From an uncultured Lachnospiraceae bacterium (GTDB lineage: Bacteria > Bacillota > Clostridia > Lachnospirales > Lachnospiraceae): DNA of 55,891 bases. The position numbers and the translations under genes are program-made. Positions 25,257-33,849 of the stretch are shown here, in pieces; the first letter of the stretch is position 1; every line of letters starts with the position of its first letter. The DNA lies in NCBI GenBank assembly GCA_900544685.1, contig UQWA01000020.1, positions 1-55,891 on the forward strand, given 5' to 3'. The notes beneath the pieces were generated by a model. The model was not told where the DNA came from. It saw only the letters and a list, made by a program, of their open reading frames with translations, and searched no databases.

Positions 25257-28097
25257 TCAGTTATGCCGTTTTGATTTTAAGAAAATTGCCCACAATACCG
25301 TAATTACAGCTATTCCGACAAGAATTTTCCTGTTTTTTCCTGCCATACTTTTCTGCCAGCCACCTTTCAGGTTTCCTCCTTTTCTTTTTGACTGTCCTGT
25401 CCGGTTTTCCCCATGTTCATCTGTTGCATTTACCTCTTTCAAATCTGTTCTCTGTTCTGCCTTTAAACTCTCATCAAGGGACGGTGCTTCCACCTGATCA
25501 TGAAGCCAGAAATACTGTTCTCCGGTATCTGTCTTGTTTCCTGCCCTATCCTGTGCCACCACACGGATTCTCTGCCATTTATCAGCCTTCTTCAGTAAAA
25601 TCACCTGTTCTTCCTGATTATTTTTCTGTATTTCTTCTCCATTAAGCCATACTGTCACTTCCTGAAGTTCCAGATTATCTCTGCATTCCAGATGCACTGT
25701 TCGCTCTTTTTCTCTGTAAATACCATTCTCTTCCATACCTCCCAGCAAAATTTCCGGACCACTACGATCCACCGCAAATTCTATTTTCTGCTTTCTCATT
25801 CGATTATCACTGGTATTCTCGGCCCGGTCTTCACTGGAACAGATCACATAATACATTCCCTCTTCTTCAAAGCATCCTGCTGAAACGCTATAGCAGTATT
25901 CCTTCCAGCTTTGATCATCCCCTGATTTTTTCACAGTATAATCCCGGTCTTTTACAAGTATTCTTGTTTCCCCTTCATGACCCAGCAGAATTTTGGATTC
26001 TGTCAGGTAATCCACATTTACTTCATATATTTTCACATCTGTTGAATCTGTCAGATAATACCCACCAATCCTGTCCTGTGTCTGCTGATCCAGATAATAT
26101 ACAGATCCAAACCGATTTACAGAAAAACGGATCTCGCTGCTTCTGGAATTTCCCGCAAGATCCTGTACCTCTGCCCGAAGAGTATATACGTCATCCCAGG
26201 ATCTGTCCTCTGGAAGGTTTTTCATTCGGAGCTGAACTATCCCATCTGTGGATTTCAGCTTTTTCCACTGCACCTGGCGCTTTCCTCCTTGAAACCCCGT
26301 CAAAACAAGACGGATCTGTGTGGCATCCAGGTTCGTATCCCTTATGATACATACTGGCTCTATCTGGTTCCGGTTGGCACTTCCGGATACGATATTTTCA
26401 AACCGGATCTCAGGATCTGTATGATCCATCACGATCTCACCGGTACATTGAAATCTCACATTTCCTACCTGATCTTCCAGACGGCTCCATACCCGGCATG
26501 TTCCCTCCCGATCCAGTACCAGCTCTTTTCCTTCGTTCCATTTATCTGCATGAAGACTGTACAGTTCTTCTCCTGTCAGTTGCTTTTCCTCATCATAGGC
26601 TGCAAAAAGCTCTGCTTTTTTCACTCCACTTCCATTGTCACTGATATGAATACAGGAAACAGTTGTTTCACAATTCCTATAATTGCTTTCTTCGGAAGCA
26701 ATCTCTTTTCCATCCAGAGCCCATCCTGCTTCCGGAGCACTTCCATCCACAAGCCAGGTGATGCTCCGTACCTGCGATTCTGCAAGAATTTCGCCCTGGC
26801 TGTTCTTTTCTGTAAGAGTAAATTCCTTTGTCCCGTCTCTGTGGATCTGTCCAATCTGTTCTCCGTCCGAAAAACCTTTTCCTGCCATTGGCTCTACCGA
26901 CAGCGTTTCTCCCTGACGAATCCAAAGTTTTCCATCTACTCCCTGCCAGAATGCTTTTTCATCTGAACACTGAATTTTATAATCCAGCGTTCCCACCACA
27001 GGAGTTGCTGAAAGAATCACATCTCCTCCTGAAACATTATGTTTTTCTTCTATATTAAAAGTATAATTTGTCGTTGGATTACCGGATATCGTCCCATCTT
27101 TTTTTCTCTTTGGAACAATGGCATTAACATAGCGAATCGTCTTTCCATTTTGGTACATGGGACTGGTCTTCTGCAGTACACTTTCATCAATTTCCAGTTC
27201 CGGAAAGGTAAATCCATCCGGCATCCTTCCATTCCTGCAATCCTCCTCCAGAAATCCAGACACTCTTATATGTTCCTCCTGTTCAAATACCAGATTCGAA
27301 ATCTGATTTTCTGAATAATAAGGTTTACTGGCATTACTGATTGTAATCTGTAAGGGTCTTGGCATAATTGTCACAGTCAACGGCTCACGCTCTTCTTTTT
27401 CTATTACGTACGCCTCGCTTCCTGCTCCTTCCAGTGTAACCACCGTCTCTACCGGCCAGATTCCTGCATCCTTCTCCTTTGCTCTTCCGGTTATGCTCAG
27501 TGTCATATCTTCCGGGAGTCCGGTGATCTCCGCCTCCACGTCCACATCTGTAGTTCCATCATAATATCTGTTTTCTTCCCTTAAATGAATATCTGACAGC
27601 CAGATTTTTTTCTCCGGATTTTCTGATTTCATTTCTTTCTGATACTTTTTTCCTGTCTGATGCCCATTTTCATACACCCCTGTTCCTTCGTTTTTTTTAT
27701 CTTCAGAAGCATCATCCCATTCTGAATAATCACCTGTACTATCTGTCCATCCTGCTTCCCAGCCCTCTTTATTACTGCCCGCTTCAGATTCACTATCTCC
27801 AGGCCACTGACTCCATCCAGCTTCTTCCCTTTCTTCATTCTTCCTGTCATTTTTTTCTGTCTCTTTTACACTGCTGTCTGTCTCCCACCATTCATCGTAA
27901 TCATACTCCTCTTCCTCCTGTCTGGAATCTTCTGGTTCCTGCTCCTGCCATTCCACTTCTTCTGACCATCCAGGCCAGATCATCTGTGTTGTTTCCATTC
28001 CATCAGCTACGATCCCCAGTGCTGCCCACATTCCAAATGCTGCCAATGTTTCTAATTTTTTCACATTTCTTTCCTTCTTTCTGCTTCTTCTGCGCAT
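25257..28097 (-). CDS. Large surface protein anchored at both ends, YDG/Ig-like repeats
   Basis: About 946 residues from ATG 28097. A basic start (MRRRSRKKERNVKKLE) leads into a hydrophobic segment (TLAAFGMWAALGIVADG). A long acidic Trp/Glu-rich region follows (to about 175), a YDG-type domain (ENRYYDGTTDVDVEAEITG), and several Ig-like modules recognisable by DRAGN, DLAGNSRSS and DRSGPEI. It ends in a second membrane helix (ILVGIAVITVLWAIFL) with tail KSKRHN. The frame is open back to a GTG at 28172, but that part lies in a repeat-like hairpin and lacks a ribosome site. There is no LPXTG motif. It directly follows the kinase gene and may be its extracellular partner. Confidence 0.7.
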   Translation of the reverse strand: MRRRSRKKERNVKKLETLAAFGMWAALGIVADGMETTQMIWPGWSEEVEWQEQEPEDSRQEEEEYDYDEWWETDSSVKETEKNDRKNEEREEAGWSQWPGDSESEAGSNKEGWEAGWTDSTGDYSEWDDASEDKKNEGTGVYENGHQTGKKYQKEMKSENPEKKIWLSDIHLREENRYYDGTTDVDVEAEITGLPEDMTLSITGRAKEKDAGIWPVETVVTLEGAGSEAYVIEKEEREPLTVTIMPRPLQITISNASKPYYSENQISNLVFEQEEHIRVSGFLEEDCRNGRMPDGFTFPELEIDESVLQKTSPMYQNGKTIRYVNAIVPKRKKDGTISGNPTTNYTFNIEEKHNVSGGDVILSATPVVGTLDYKIQCSDEKAFWQGVDGKLWIRQGETLSVEPMAGKGFSDGEQIGQIHRDGTKEFTLTEKNSQGEILAESQVRSITWLVDGSAPEAGWALDGKEIASEESNYRNCETTVSCIHISDNGSGVKKAELFAAYDEEKQLTGEELYSLHADKWNEGKELVLDREGTCRVWSRLEDQVGNVRFQCTGEIVMDHTDPEIRFENIVSGSANRNQIEPVCIIRDTNLDATQIRLVLTGFQGGKRQVQWKKLKSTDGIVQLRMKNLPEDRSWDDVYTLRAEVQDLAGNSRSSEIRFSVNRFGSVYYLDQQTQDRIGGYYLTDSTDVKIYEVNVDYLTESKILLGHEGETRILVKDRDYTVKKSGDDQSWKEYCYSVSAGCFEEEGMYYVICSSEDRAENTSDNRMRKQKIEFAVDRSGPEILLGGMEENGIYREKERTVHLECRDNLELQEVTVWLNGEEIQKNNQEEQVILLKKADKWQRIRVVAQDRAGNKTDTGEQYFWLHDQVEAPSLDESLKAEQRTDLKEVNATDEHGENRTGQSKRKGGNLKGGWQKSMAGKNRKILVGIAVITVLWAIFLKSKRHN

Positions 28098-28118
28098 CTC
28101 TGCAATCCTGCCGGAGGC

Positions 28119-28206
28119 TATATCAGATGGGGGATTGACTCCCACCACTGATACTGATTTGTTGCTCGCCACCTACAAAGGTGGGAGTCATGTCACATCT
28201 GATATA
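28119..28206. repeat. 88-bp MITE-like or IS-end-like palindromic element
   Basis: TATATCAGATG (28119-28129) and CATCTGATATA (28196-28206) are exact inverted ends. Inside them TGACTCCCACC (28136-28146) and GGTGGGAGTCA (28180-28190) are a second exact inverted pair, and CCACCT-ACAA-AGGTGG makes a small hairpin next to the right arm. The element supplies the last codons and stop of the kinase gene and fills the gap to the next gene. Confidence 0.65.
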
Positions 28207-29737
28207 CGCGCTGTATCATCGCCTGCACTTCCTGTTCATCTGCCAGAAGTTCGATTTTTATTTCCTGCATTCGCCTGTGCTGCTTTGGTACCCGTGTCAA
28301 TTCATCGTTCATCTTTTCCAGAAGTTCTTCTTCCTCTTGTTTCTCAATTCCATTCTCTTTCAGTTCCACCATATAATGCTTCCAGACTGCCAGCGTTTCC
28401 TTCCAGAGCATGAGCCGTGTCATTCCCATCTGATCTTCCTGCTTTTCCAGCAATTGTTTCTGATCCTCCCAGTATGCCAGGAACAACCCTTCATTTTCTC
28501 CGGTTTCATCGTATTTTTTCCATTTTTCCCGGTTCTGTCCAAGTTTTCCATATAATATACTTTTTTCATATAATTCTGTGTCCCTGCAGACTTCCTCCGG
28601 TATCTGTGTCACCTTTTGAAACCACTGTGCCGCATCCTGTTTTCCACGGATACTCTGATCATAATACCAATAGGTAATCCCGGATTCATACGCTACTTTC
28701 TGATACTCCTCTGGATTCTTTTTCAAAATCTGTTCCAGATTCTCCTCCCATCCCTCTGGTATTTCTTTCCATATTTTTCGATACTCCCACGCTTCCTTTT
28801 CGTCAAACAGTGCATCTTCCTGAAATGCATATAACAGTTCCAGATATCCTTCTGAACGTTCCGGATAATCCAGAATTAGCTTTCTTAATGTCTCCTGTTT
28901 TTCTTTTCCGTTTAGAAACCTGGCATCTGCAAGTTCATTTTCATACTGATCTTTTATCCAATTCTGCCGAATCTGTTCAATGCCAAGTCCTCCGGCTTTT
29001 ATCAGCATTCCTACTGTCAGCAGAAAAAGACCTGCCTGTATGCGTTTCTGGTTTTGTATCAGTCTCAGGCTTCTGCATATTCTTCTTCCCTTCTTCTTTT
29101 CACTGCCTTTTTGAGAATTCATCATCTGGTCTGCAAGTTTTCGCATTTTACGGCTCCCACAGTATTCTCCCAGAATCTCCATCAGTTTTCCAAAACCATA
29201 CTCATCCTCTGCCTCATCCTTGCAAAATTCTCCTCTTCTGTATTCCGGCGTCCCGGTACATTTTCCTCTGCTGCCTCTCCGGATCAGAGATCCCATATCC
29301 ACCAAAACAATTCGGTCTTTTTGCACAATCAGATTATCTGGTTTTAAATCTCCATAAAAAACAGGTGGTTCCTGACTATGAAGCCATGTCAGTACATGTT
29401 CAATCTGTATGCACCAGGAAGCTGCCTTCTGCATGGATAGTCTGCGGCCCTTCTTCATATATTCGGCAAGTGTATCTCCTTCGATGTATTCCGTTACGAT
29501 CCATACCGTCTCTTCATCTTCCAGAATATCCACAATCTCCGGAAGTCCCGCACACTTTAGTGTCTTCCAAACTTCAATACTTTCTCTTGAAAAACAAAGC
29601 CCTTCTTTTTTCAGTTCTTTTACTGCATAAAATCGAAACAATTTCTCATGAAATGCCAGATACACACTGCCTTCACTCCCCTTACCAAGAAAACGCAGTA
29701 TCTTGTATCTGCCATCCAGCCAGGTTCCAGGTTCCAG
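28193..29737 (-). CDS. Receptor-type Ser/Thr protein kinase, probable CTG start
   Basis: The frame encodes a Hanks-type kinase: Gly-rich loop FLGKGSEGSVYLA, invariant Lys in YAVKEL, catalytic FYGDLKPDN, and VDMGS in place of DFG. A membrane helix (about 234-252, AGLFLLTVGMLIKAGG) and about 260 extracellular residues with helical, TPR-like character follow. The first ATG/GTG/TTG in frame is GTG 29665, which would delete the Gly-rich loop. CTG 29737 has a perfect AAGGAGG seven nt upstream and gives LEPGTWLDGRYK, a normal kinase start. Further up, one TAA (29783-29785) separates it from an in-frame ATG at 29824. It leads the envelope operon. The catalytic kinase is clear; the start is not. Confidence 0.75.
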   Translation of the reverse strand: MEPGTWLDGRYKILRFLGKGSEGSVYLAFHEKLFRFYAVKELKKEGLCFSRESIEVWKTLKCAGLPEIVDILEDEETVWIVTEYIEGDTLAEYMKKGRRLSMQKAASWCIQIEHVLTWLHSQEPPVFYGDLKPDNLIVQKDRIVLVDMGSLIRRGSRGKCTGTPEYRRGEFCKDEAEDEYGFGKLMEILGEYCGSRKMRKLADQMMNSQKGSEKKKGRRICRSLRLIQNQKRIQAGLFLLTVGMLIKAGGLGIEQIRQNWIKDQYENELADARFLNGKEKQETLRKLILDYPERSEGYLELLYAFQEDALFDEKEAWEYRKIWKEIPEGWEENLEQILKKNPEEYQKVAYESGITYWYYDQSIRGKQDAAQWFQKVTQIPEEVCRDTELYEKSILYGKLGQNREKWKKYDETGENEGLFLAYWEDQKQLLEKQEDQMGMTRLMLWKETLAVWKHYMVELKENGIEKQEEEELLEKMNDELTRVPKQHRRMQEIKIELLADEQEVQAMIQRVYQM

Positions 29738-29853
29738 ATTGGTTCCTCCTTCCGGTAAGCAAAATTCAAGAATGCCTCGGCATTATTGTAGTTCTTCATA
29801 GTAGGAATCATTGGCGAACGCCATGATAAAATTCTCAGATTTGAATTGATATT

Positions 29854-29882
29854 ATTGTAATCGATGTGGACAGATTTGTCTA
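29854..29882 (-). promoter_or_regulatory. Promoter of the kinase-led operon
   Basis: Minus-strand TAGACA (29877-29882) and TACAAT (29854-29859) are 17 bp apart. Transcription would start near 29847, upstream of both the ATG at 29824 and the CTG at 29737. Close by, ATGTTGCA and TGCAACAT form an 8-bp inverted repeat with a 14-nt spacer (about 29888-29917). Confidence 0.5.
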
Positions 29883-29992
29883 CTAGTAATGTTGCACAAA
29901 GATGTGTAATTGCAACATAATATTTATATTCATCATCGTCTTATCTAAAAAATAGTCATCGCCGCTCTACCTCTCATCGCCAATTTTTAAAA

Positions 29993-30181
29993 ATCCGCAA
30001 AAGCAGTATGACTGTCGACATAATGGTAGCGGTGTTTTCTTGATGACGCAGTGTGCAAACTGTACCTGCGCAGCCTGTCTGAGCCGCTTTATGCGGCGAG
30101 TTTCGCGAAGCAGGTACTAATCGGTGCACACGAGTCATAGAAAACACGCGTATTATGCGACAGTCATACTATTTTGCGGAT
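29993..30181. repeat. 189-bp long imperfect inverted repeat, MITE or structured RNA
   Basis: The two halves pair in blocks: ATCCGCAAAA with TTTTGCGGAT (ends), AGTATGACTGTCG with CGACAGTCATACT, ATAAT with ATTAT, GTGTTTTCT with AGAAAACAC, ATGAC with GTCAT, GTGTGCA with TGCACAC, and GTACCTGC with GCAGGTAC. The tip holds a small GCCGC/GCGGC hairpin. About 57 base pairs are separated by short internal loops. It fills most of the 468-bp gap between argS and the kinase gene; no coding frame of note crosses it. Two direct copies of TCATCGCC lie just to the left (29956-29979). Confidence 0.75.
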
Positions 30182-30205
30182 CTATTAAAAAATTACTCTC
30201 TCTTT

Positions 30206-31972
30206 TTACATTCTCTCCGGTGCATCGAATCCCAGCACTCCGATACAGCTTTCCAGTACGTCTCTGCACAGTACCAGTAATCTGATCCAGGATGCTTTCT
30301 GCTGTTCATCTTCTTCGGATAAGATCTTTGTTTCATGGTAGAAACGGTTGAATGCATTTGCCAGGTCGTAGATGTAGGAGCAGATCTTGTGTGGTGCCAT
30401 TTCTTCGAAAGCATTTTCCATCACACTGTTGAACTTGCCTGCTTCCAGCATCAGTGCTTTTTCGCTGGCATTTGCCGGTACACCGATCTGTCCGTTGCTG
30501 ATATCATTGCCTGCTGCCTGATATTTGTTCAGGATGGACTTGATACGTACGATGGTGTACAGAATATATGGACCTGTGTTTCCTTCAAAAGAAGTGAAAC
30601 GGTCGATATCAAATACATAATCCTTGGAAGCCTGATTGGACAGGTCACCATATTTGATGGCTGCCAGCCCTACGATTCTTGCAGTCTCTTTTGCTTCTTC
30701 CGGATCAATCTCATGGTTGTCCATGATCTTGCGGTACATCTCTTCATTGATCTCACTGATCAGATTCTCCAGACGCATGACTCCACCGTCACGTGTCTTA
30801 AACGGCTTGCCGTCTTTTCCATTCATCGTACCGAATCCAAGCCAGGATAACTTCGTATCATCCTTTACCAGTCCGGTCTTTCTTGCGCAGCGGAATACCT
30901 GAATAAAATGCATCTCCTGACGCTTGTCTGTTACATACTGGATCTGATCTGGCTGATACAGTTTCATACGTTCTACGATGGTCGCAAGGTCAGTCGTGGC
31001 ATACAGAGATGCCCCGTCGGATTTTACAATGATACATGGCGGTATTTCCTTGGTATCGGTGTCTTCTTTTACATCTACCACGTAAGCACCCTGATCTTCA
31101 TGGGCAAAACCGTCATCCTTCATCTTCTGTACCATGTCAGGGATATATGGCTGTGCATCAGACTCACCCTTCCACAGATCAAAGGATACATCCAGCTTGC
31201 CATAGTTCTTCTTCAGGTCGGTCACAGATACCTTCATGATATGATTCCACAGTGCACGATATCCCGGTTTGCCAATCTGAAGCTGCTTCGTTGCTTCCAG
31301 TGCTTCTTCTTTATAGCTTTCATCTTCTTTGGACTTCTTGCTGGCAGTCGGATAGATCTCTTCCAGATCGCTGATGGTAAATGGTGCTTCTTCCGGATAT
31401 TCGCCGGTATAATCATCCTGGAAATAAACAAGGTCTGGCTGACGCTTCTGTAATTCGGTAATAATCAGTCCCATCTGCAGACCCCAGTCTCCCAGATGTA
31501 CATCACCGATGACTTCATGTCCCATGAAACGTCCCATTCTCTTTAAGCTCTCACCAATAATCGCAGAACGTAAATGTCCCACATGAAGCGGCTTTGCCAC
31601 ATTGGCTCCGCCGTAATCAATCACAATCTTCTTCGGCTCTTTTGCCTTTTCTACAGACAGATCCTTGTCTGCCTGCATCTTCCGAAGATAGTCTGCCAGA
31701 AATGCTCCGGAAACCTTCATATTAATAAATCCCGGATTTACTGCGGTCACTTCTTCAAACATGGTGCTTTCTGACAGATTCGCTACCACATCATTGGCAA
31801 TCATAATCGGTGCTTTTTTATATTGTTTGGCAGCAGCCATGGCTCCGTTACACTGGTATTCACATAAATCCGGACGGTTGGACAGGGATACTCTGGCAAG
31901 GGAAGCATCGTATCCGGCCTTTTCAAATGCCGGAACCAGCTCCTGTGCAATCAGATCTAACAGTTTTTTCAT
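30206..31972 (-). CDS. argS: Arginyl-tRNA synthetase
   Basis: The 588-residue class I synthetase has the N-terminal Add-1 domain, the HIGH-type box in AKPLHVGHLRSAIIGES near 127, the KMSK-position region (MNGKDGKPFKTRDGGVM), and a C-terminal DALR anticodon domain ending VLGFDAPERM. It charges tRNA-Arg. A GTG five codons further upstream is open, but GAGG about 9 nt before ATG 31972 and the start MKKLLDLIAQ fit the family. It has its own promoter. Its leader is only about 45 nt, too short for a T-box. Confidence 0.97.
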   Translation of the reverse strand: MKKLLDLIAQELVPAFEKAGYDASLARVSLSNRPDLCEYQCNGAMAAAKQYKKAPIMIANDVVANLSESTMFEEVTAVNPGFINMKVSGAFLADYLRKMQADKDLSVEKAKEPKKIVIDYGGANVAKPLHVGHLRSAIIGESLKRMGRFMGHEVIGDVHLGDWGLQMGLIITELQKRQPDLVYFQDDYTGEYPEEAPFTISDLEEIYPTASKKSKEDESYKEEALEATKQLQIGKPGYRALWNHIMKVSVTDLKKNYGKLDVSFDLWKGESDAQPYIPDMVQKMKDDGFAHEDQGAYVVDVKEDTDTKEIPPCIIVKSDGASLYATTDLATIVERMKLYQPDQIQYVTDKRQEMHFIQVFRCARKTGLVKDDTKLSWLGFGTMNGKDGKPFKTRDGGVMRLENLISEINEEMYRKIMDNHEIDPEEAKETARIVGLAAIKYGDLSNQASKDYVFDIDRFTSFEGNTGPYILYTIVRIKSILNKYQAAGNDISNGQIGVPANASEKALMLEAGKFNSVMENAFEEMAPHKICSYIYDLANAFNRFYHETKILSEEDEQQKASWIRLLVLCRDVLESCIGVLGFDAPERM

Positions 31973-32002
31973 CTTAGACTTCCTCACTTCTCTTTTCAGT
32001 TC

Positions 32003-32051
32003 ATCAGTATCATAGATATTTAATTATACTGATAAATGTGTGGATTTTCAA
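32003..32051 (-). promoter_or_regulatory. argS: argS promoter with a downstream 8-bp inverted repeat
   Basis: Minus-strand TTGAAA (32046-32051) and TATAAT (32023-32028) are 17 bp apart, a near-consensus promoter. ATCAGTAT (32003-32010) and ATACTGAT (32026-32033) are inverted copies spanning the -10 and the start of the leader. Confidence 0.7.
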
Positions 32052-32059
32052 TAGGTGTT

Positions 32060-33568
32060 TTACAGATGAAAACGAAGTACATTCCAGGAAGCTTTTTTCA
32101 GTACGGTCTCTGCCTTTCCATTTTCCATCTGGATATCTGTCAGGCTCTGTGGGTGTACCTTTTCTTCTAAGGCGGTATTTTCTTCTTTTAATCCAAATCC
32201 TGCCAGTTCCAGTTTCTCCACCGGTACGCATTTTTCAAAGCTGCGCAGATCAAGTTCCAGACGGCAGTCTTCTTCCAGATTTCGGTTGACTGCAAACACA
32301 GTCAGGGTCTCTTCCTCTTGATTCCATACAGCAGTACTGACCACATCACTGACTGCTCCGTGACCAGATGTTTCATGCACCGGTGTATCTCCGGCAATTT
32401 TCAGCACCATGCCTCTTCCATAGTGGGATGTATGATAAAATGGATAAAAAATGGTCTGACGCCATGCACCGCCATCTTTTTCGGTCATAATTGGTGCAAT
32501 CACATTCAACAGCTGTGCCAGACAGGCGATCTTGATACGGTCCGCATGTTTCAGCAGTGTAATCATCATCAGCCCTGCCATGAGTGCATCCTCAAAATCA
32601 TAATGGTCTTCCAGAAGTGCCGGTGCTTTCTGCCACGGATGGTTCTGGGTGATATCCTCTTCTTCGGATTTGGAATGGAACCAGACATTCCATTCATCAA
32701 AACTCAGATGCAGCGTCTTTTTGCTGCGTTTTTTCGCTTTTACAAAGTCACAGGCCGATTCAACTGTATGAATAAACTCTTCCATATCATCCGACTGCGC
32801 CAGATAATCGGAAGAATCCTGATTCAGATTGCCATAATACTGATGCAGGGAAATATAATCCACATAATCATAATTATGTTCCAGCGTGGTTGCCTCCCAC
32901 TGCGGAAATGTCGGCATATCCCGGAAAGAACTTCCGCAGGAAACCAGCTCGATGGTCGGGTCAATGAGCTTCATGGCTTTTGCAGTCTCTTCCGAAATTC
33001 TTCCATACTCATCCATGGTTTTTCTTCCGATCTGCCACGGCCCGTCCATCTCATTTCCCAGACACCACAGTTTAAAATGATATGGCTCCTCATGTCCGTG
33101 ACTGCGTCTTAAGTCACTGTATTTGGTGCCGGACGGATGATTACAATATTCCAGCAGATTGCAGGCATCTGCGATTCCTCTGGTTCCCAGATTCACTGCC
33201 ATCATCACATCCGCACCTGCCTTTTTCGTCCAACGCGCAAATTCATCCAGACCGAAGGTATTCGGCTCCAGCGTTCTCCAGGCAAGATCCAAACGTGACT
33301 GGCGGTTTTCCAAAGGTCCCACACTGTCTTCCCAGAAAAAATTTGATACAAAATTGCCGCCCGGATAACGGATCAGCGGAACCTTCAACTCTCTTACCAG
33401 TTCCAGCACATCCCTTCGAAATCCATCCTCATCTGCTGACGGATGTCCGGGCTGGTAAATTCCTCCATATACCGCCCTTCCCAGGTGTTCAATAAAAGAT
33501 CCAAACAGACGGTCATCTGTCTGTGCCACCTGATAGGCTTTGTCCACAGTCATTGTTGCAGTTCTCAT
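32060..33568 (-). CDS. abfA: GH51 alpha-L-arabinofuranosidase, intracellular
   Basis: The 502-residue enzyme removes arabinose side groups from arabinan and arabinoxylan fragments. Family traits are clear: FGSFIEHLGRAVYGGIY at the start, RYPGGNFVSNFFWEDSVGP, the acid/base Glu in CLGNEMDGPW near 173 and the nucleophile Glu in SFDEWNVW near 293. There is no signal peptide, so it works on imported oligosaccharides. AGGAGG precedes the ATG. The ATG overlaps the stop of the LacI remnant upstream, showing it was once the second gene of a lacI-abfA pair. It may now be transcribed from the former GH127 promoter. Confidence 0.96.
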   Translation of the reverse strand: MRTATMTVDKAYQVAQTDDRLFGSFIEHLGRAVYGGIYQPGHPSADEDGFRRDVLELVRELKVPLIRYPGGNFVSNFFWEDSVGPLENRQSRLDLAWRTLEPNTFGLDEFARWTKKAGADVMMAVNLGTRGIADACNLLEYCNHPSGTKYSDLRRSHGHEEPYHFKLWCLGNEMDGPWQIGRKTMDEYGRISEETAKAMKLIDPTIELVSCGSSFRDMPTFPQWEATTLEHNYDYVDYISLHQYYGNLNQDSSDYLAQSDDMEEFIHTVESACDFVKAKKRSKKTLHLSFDEWNVWFHSKSEEEDITQNHPWQKAPALLEDHYDFEDALMAGLMMITLLKHADRIKIACLAQLLNVIAPIMTEKDGGAWRQTIFYPFYHTSHYGRGMVLKIAGDTPVHETSGHGAVSDVVSTAVWNQEEETLTVFAVNRNLEEDCRLELDLRSFEKCVPVEKLELAGFGLKEENTALEEKVHPQSLTDIQMENGKAETVLKKASWNVLRFHL

Positions 33569-33849
33569 ACGCCCTCCTTTTTTTCTGTTTTAAGCTGGTT
33601 TACCGACTGACGGATATATGGTTTACAGTCCACATAATAAATGTCGGCTTCCTCTGTATTTTTCTCTTCTTTTTTTAACATATCAAGTATAATCTCACTG
33701 GCACGGTACCCGATGTCATGTAACGGCAGTCCCATCGTGGTCAGCGGCGGTTTTTCGTATCCCGCCATCTCACGGTTATCATAACCTGCCACCGCAATAT
33801 CTCTGCCCACTTTCAGTTTCCGTTCATCCAGCCGGTCATAGACACCGCC
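33565..33849 (-). pseudogene. LacI-family regulator, C-terminal remnant only
   Basis: About 90 residues match the end of the sugar-binding domain of LacI-type repressors: GVYDRLDERKLKVGRDIAVAG, YDNREMAGYEKPPLTTMG and GYRASEIILDML. The DNA-binding domain and most of the effector domain are gone. Upstream the frame runs straight into GH127-derived sequence and meets a stop. A GTG at 33810 could give an 81-residue product without known function. Its end overlaps the abfA start by 4 bp. This is the 3' side of a deletion. Confidence 0.85.

Noticed and set aside
31973..32059. T-box riboswitch before argS
   Set aside because: The leader is only about 45 nt and has no specifier hairpin or T-box bulge sequence.
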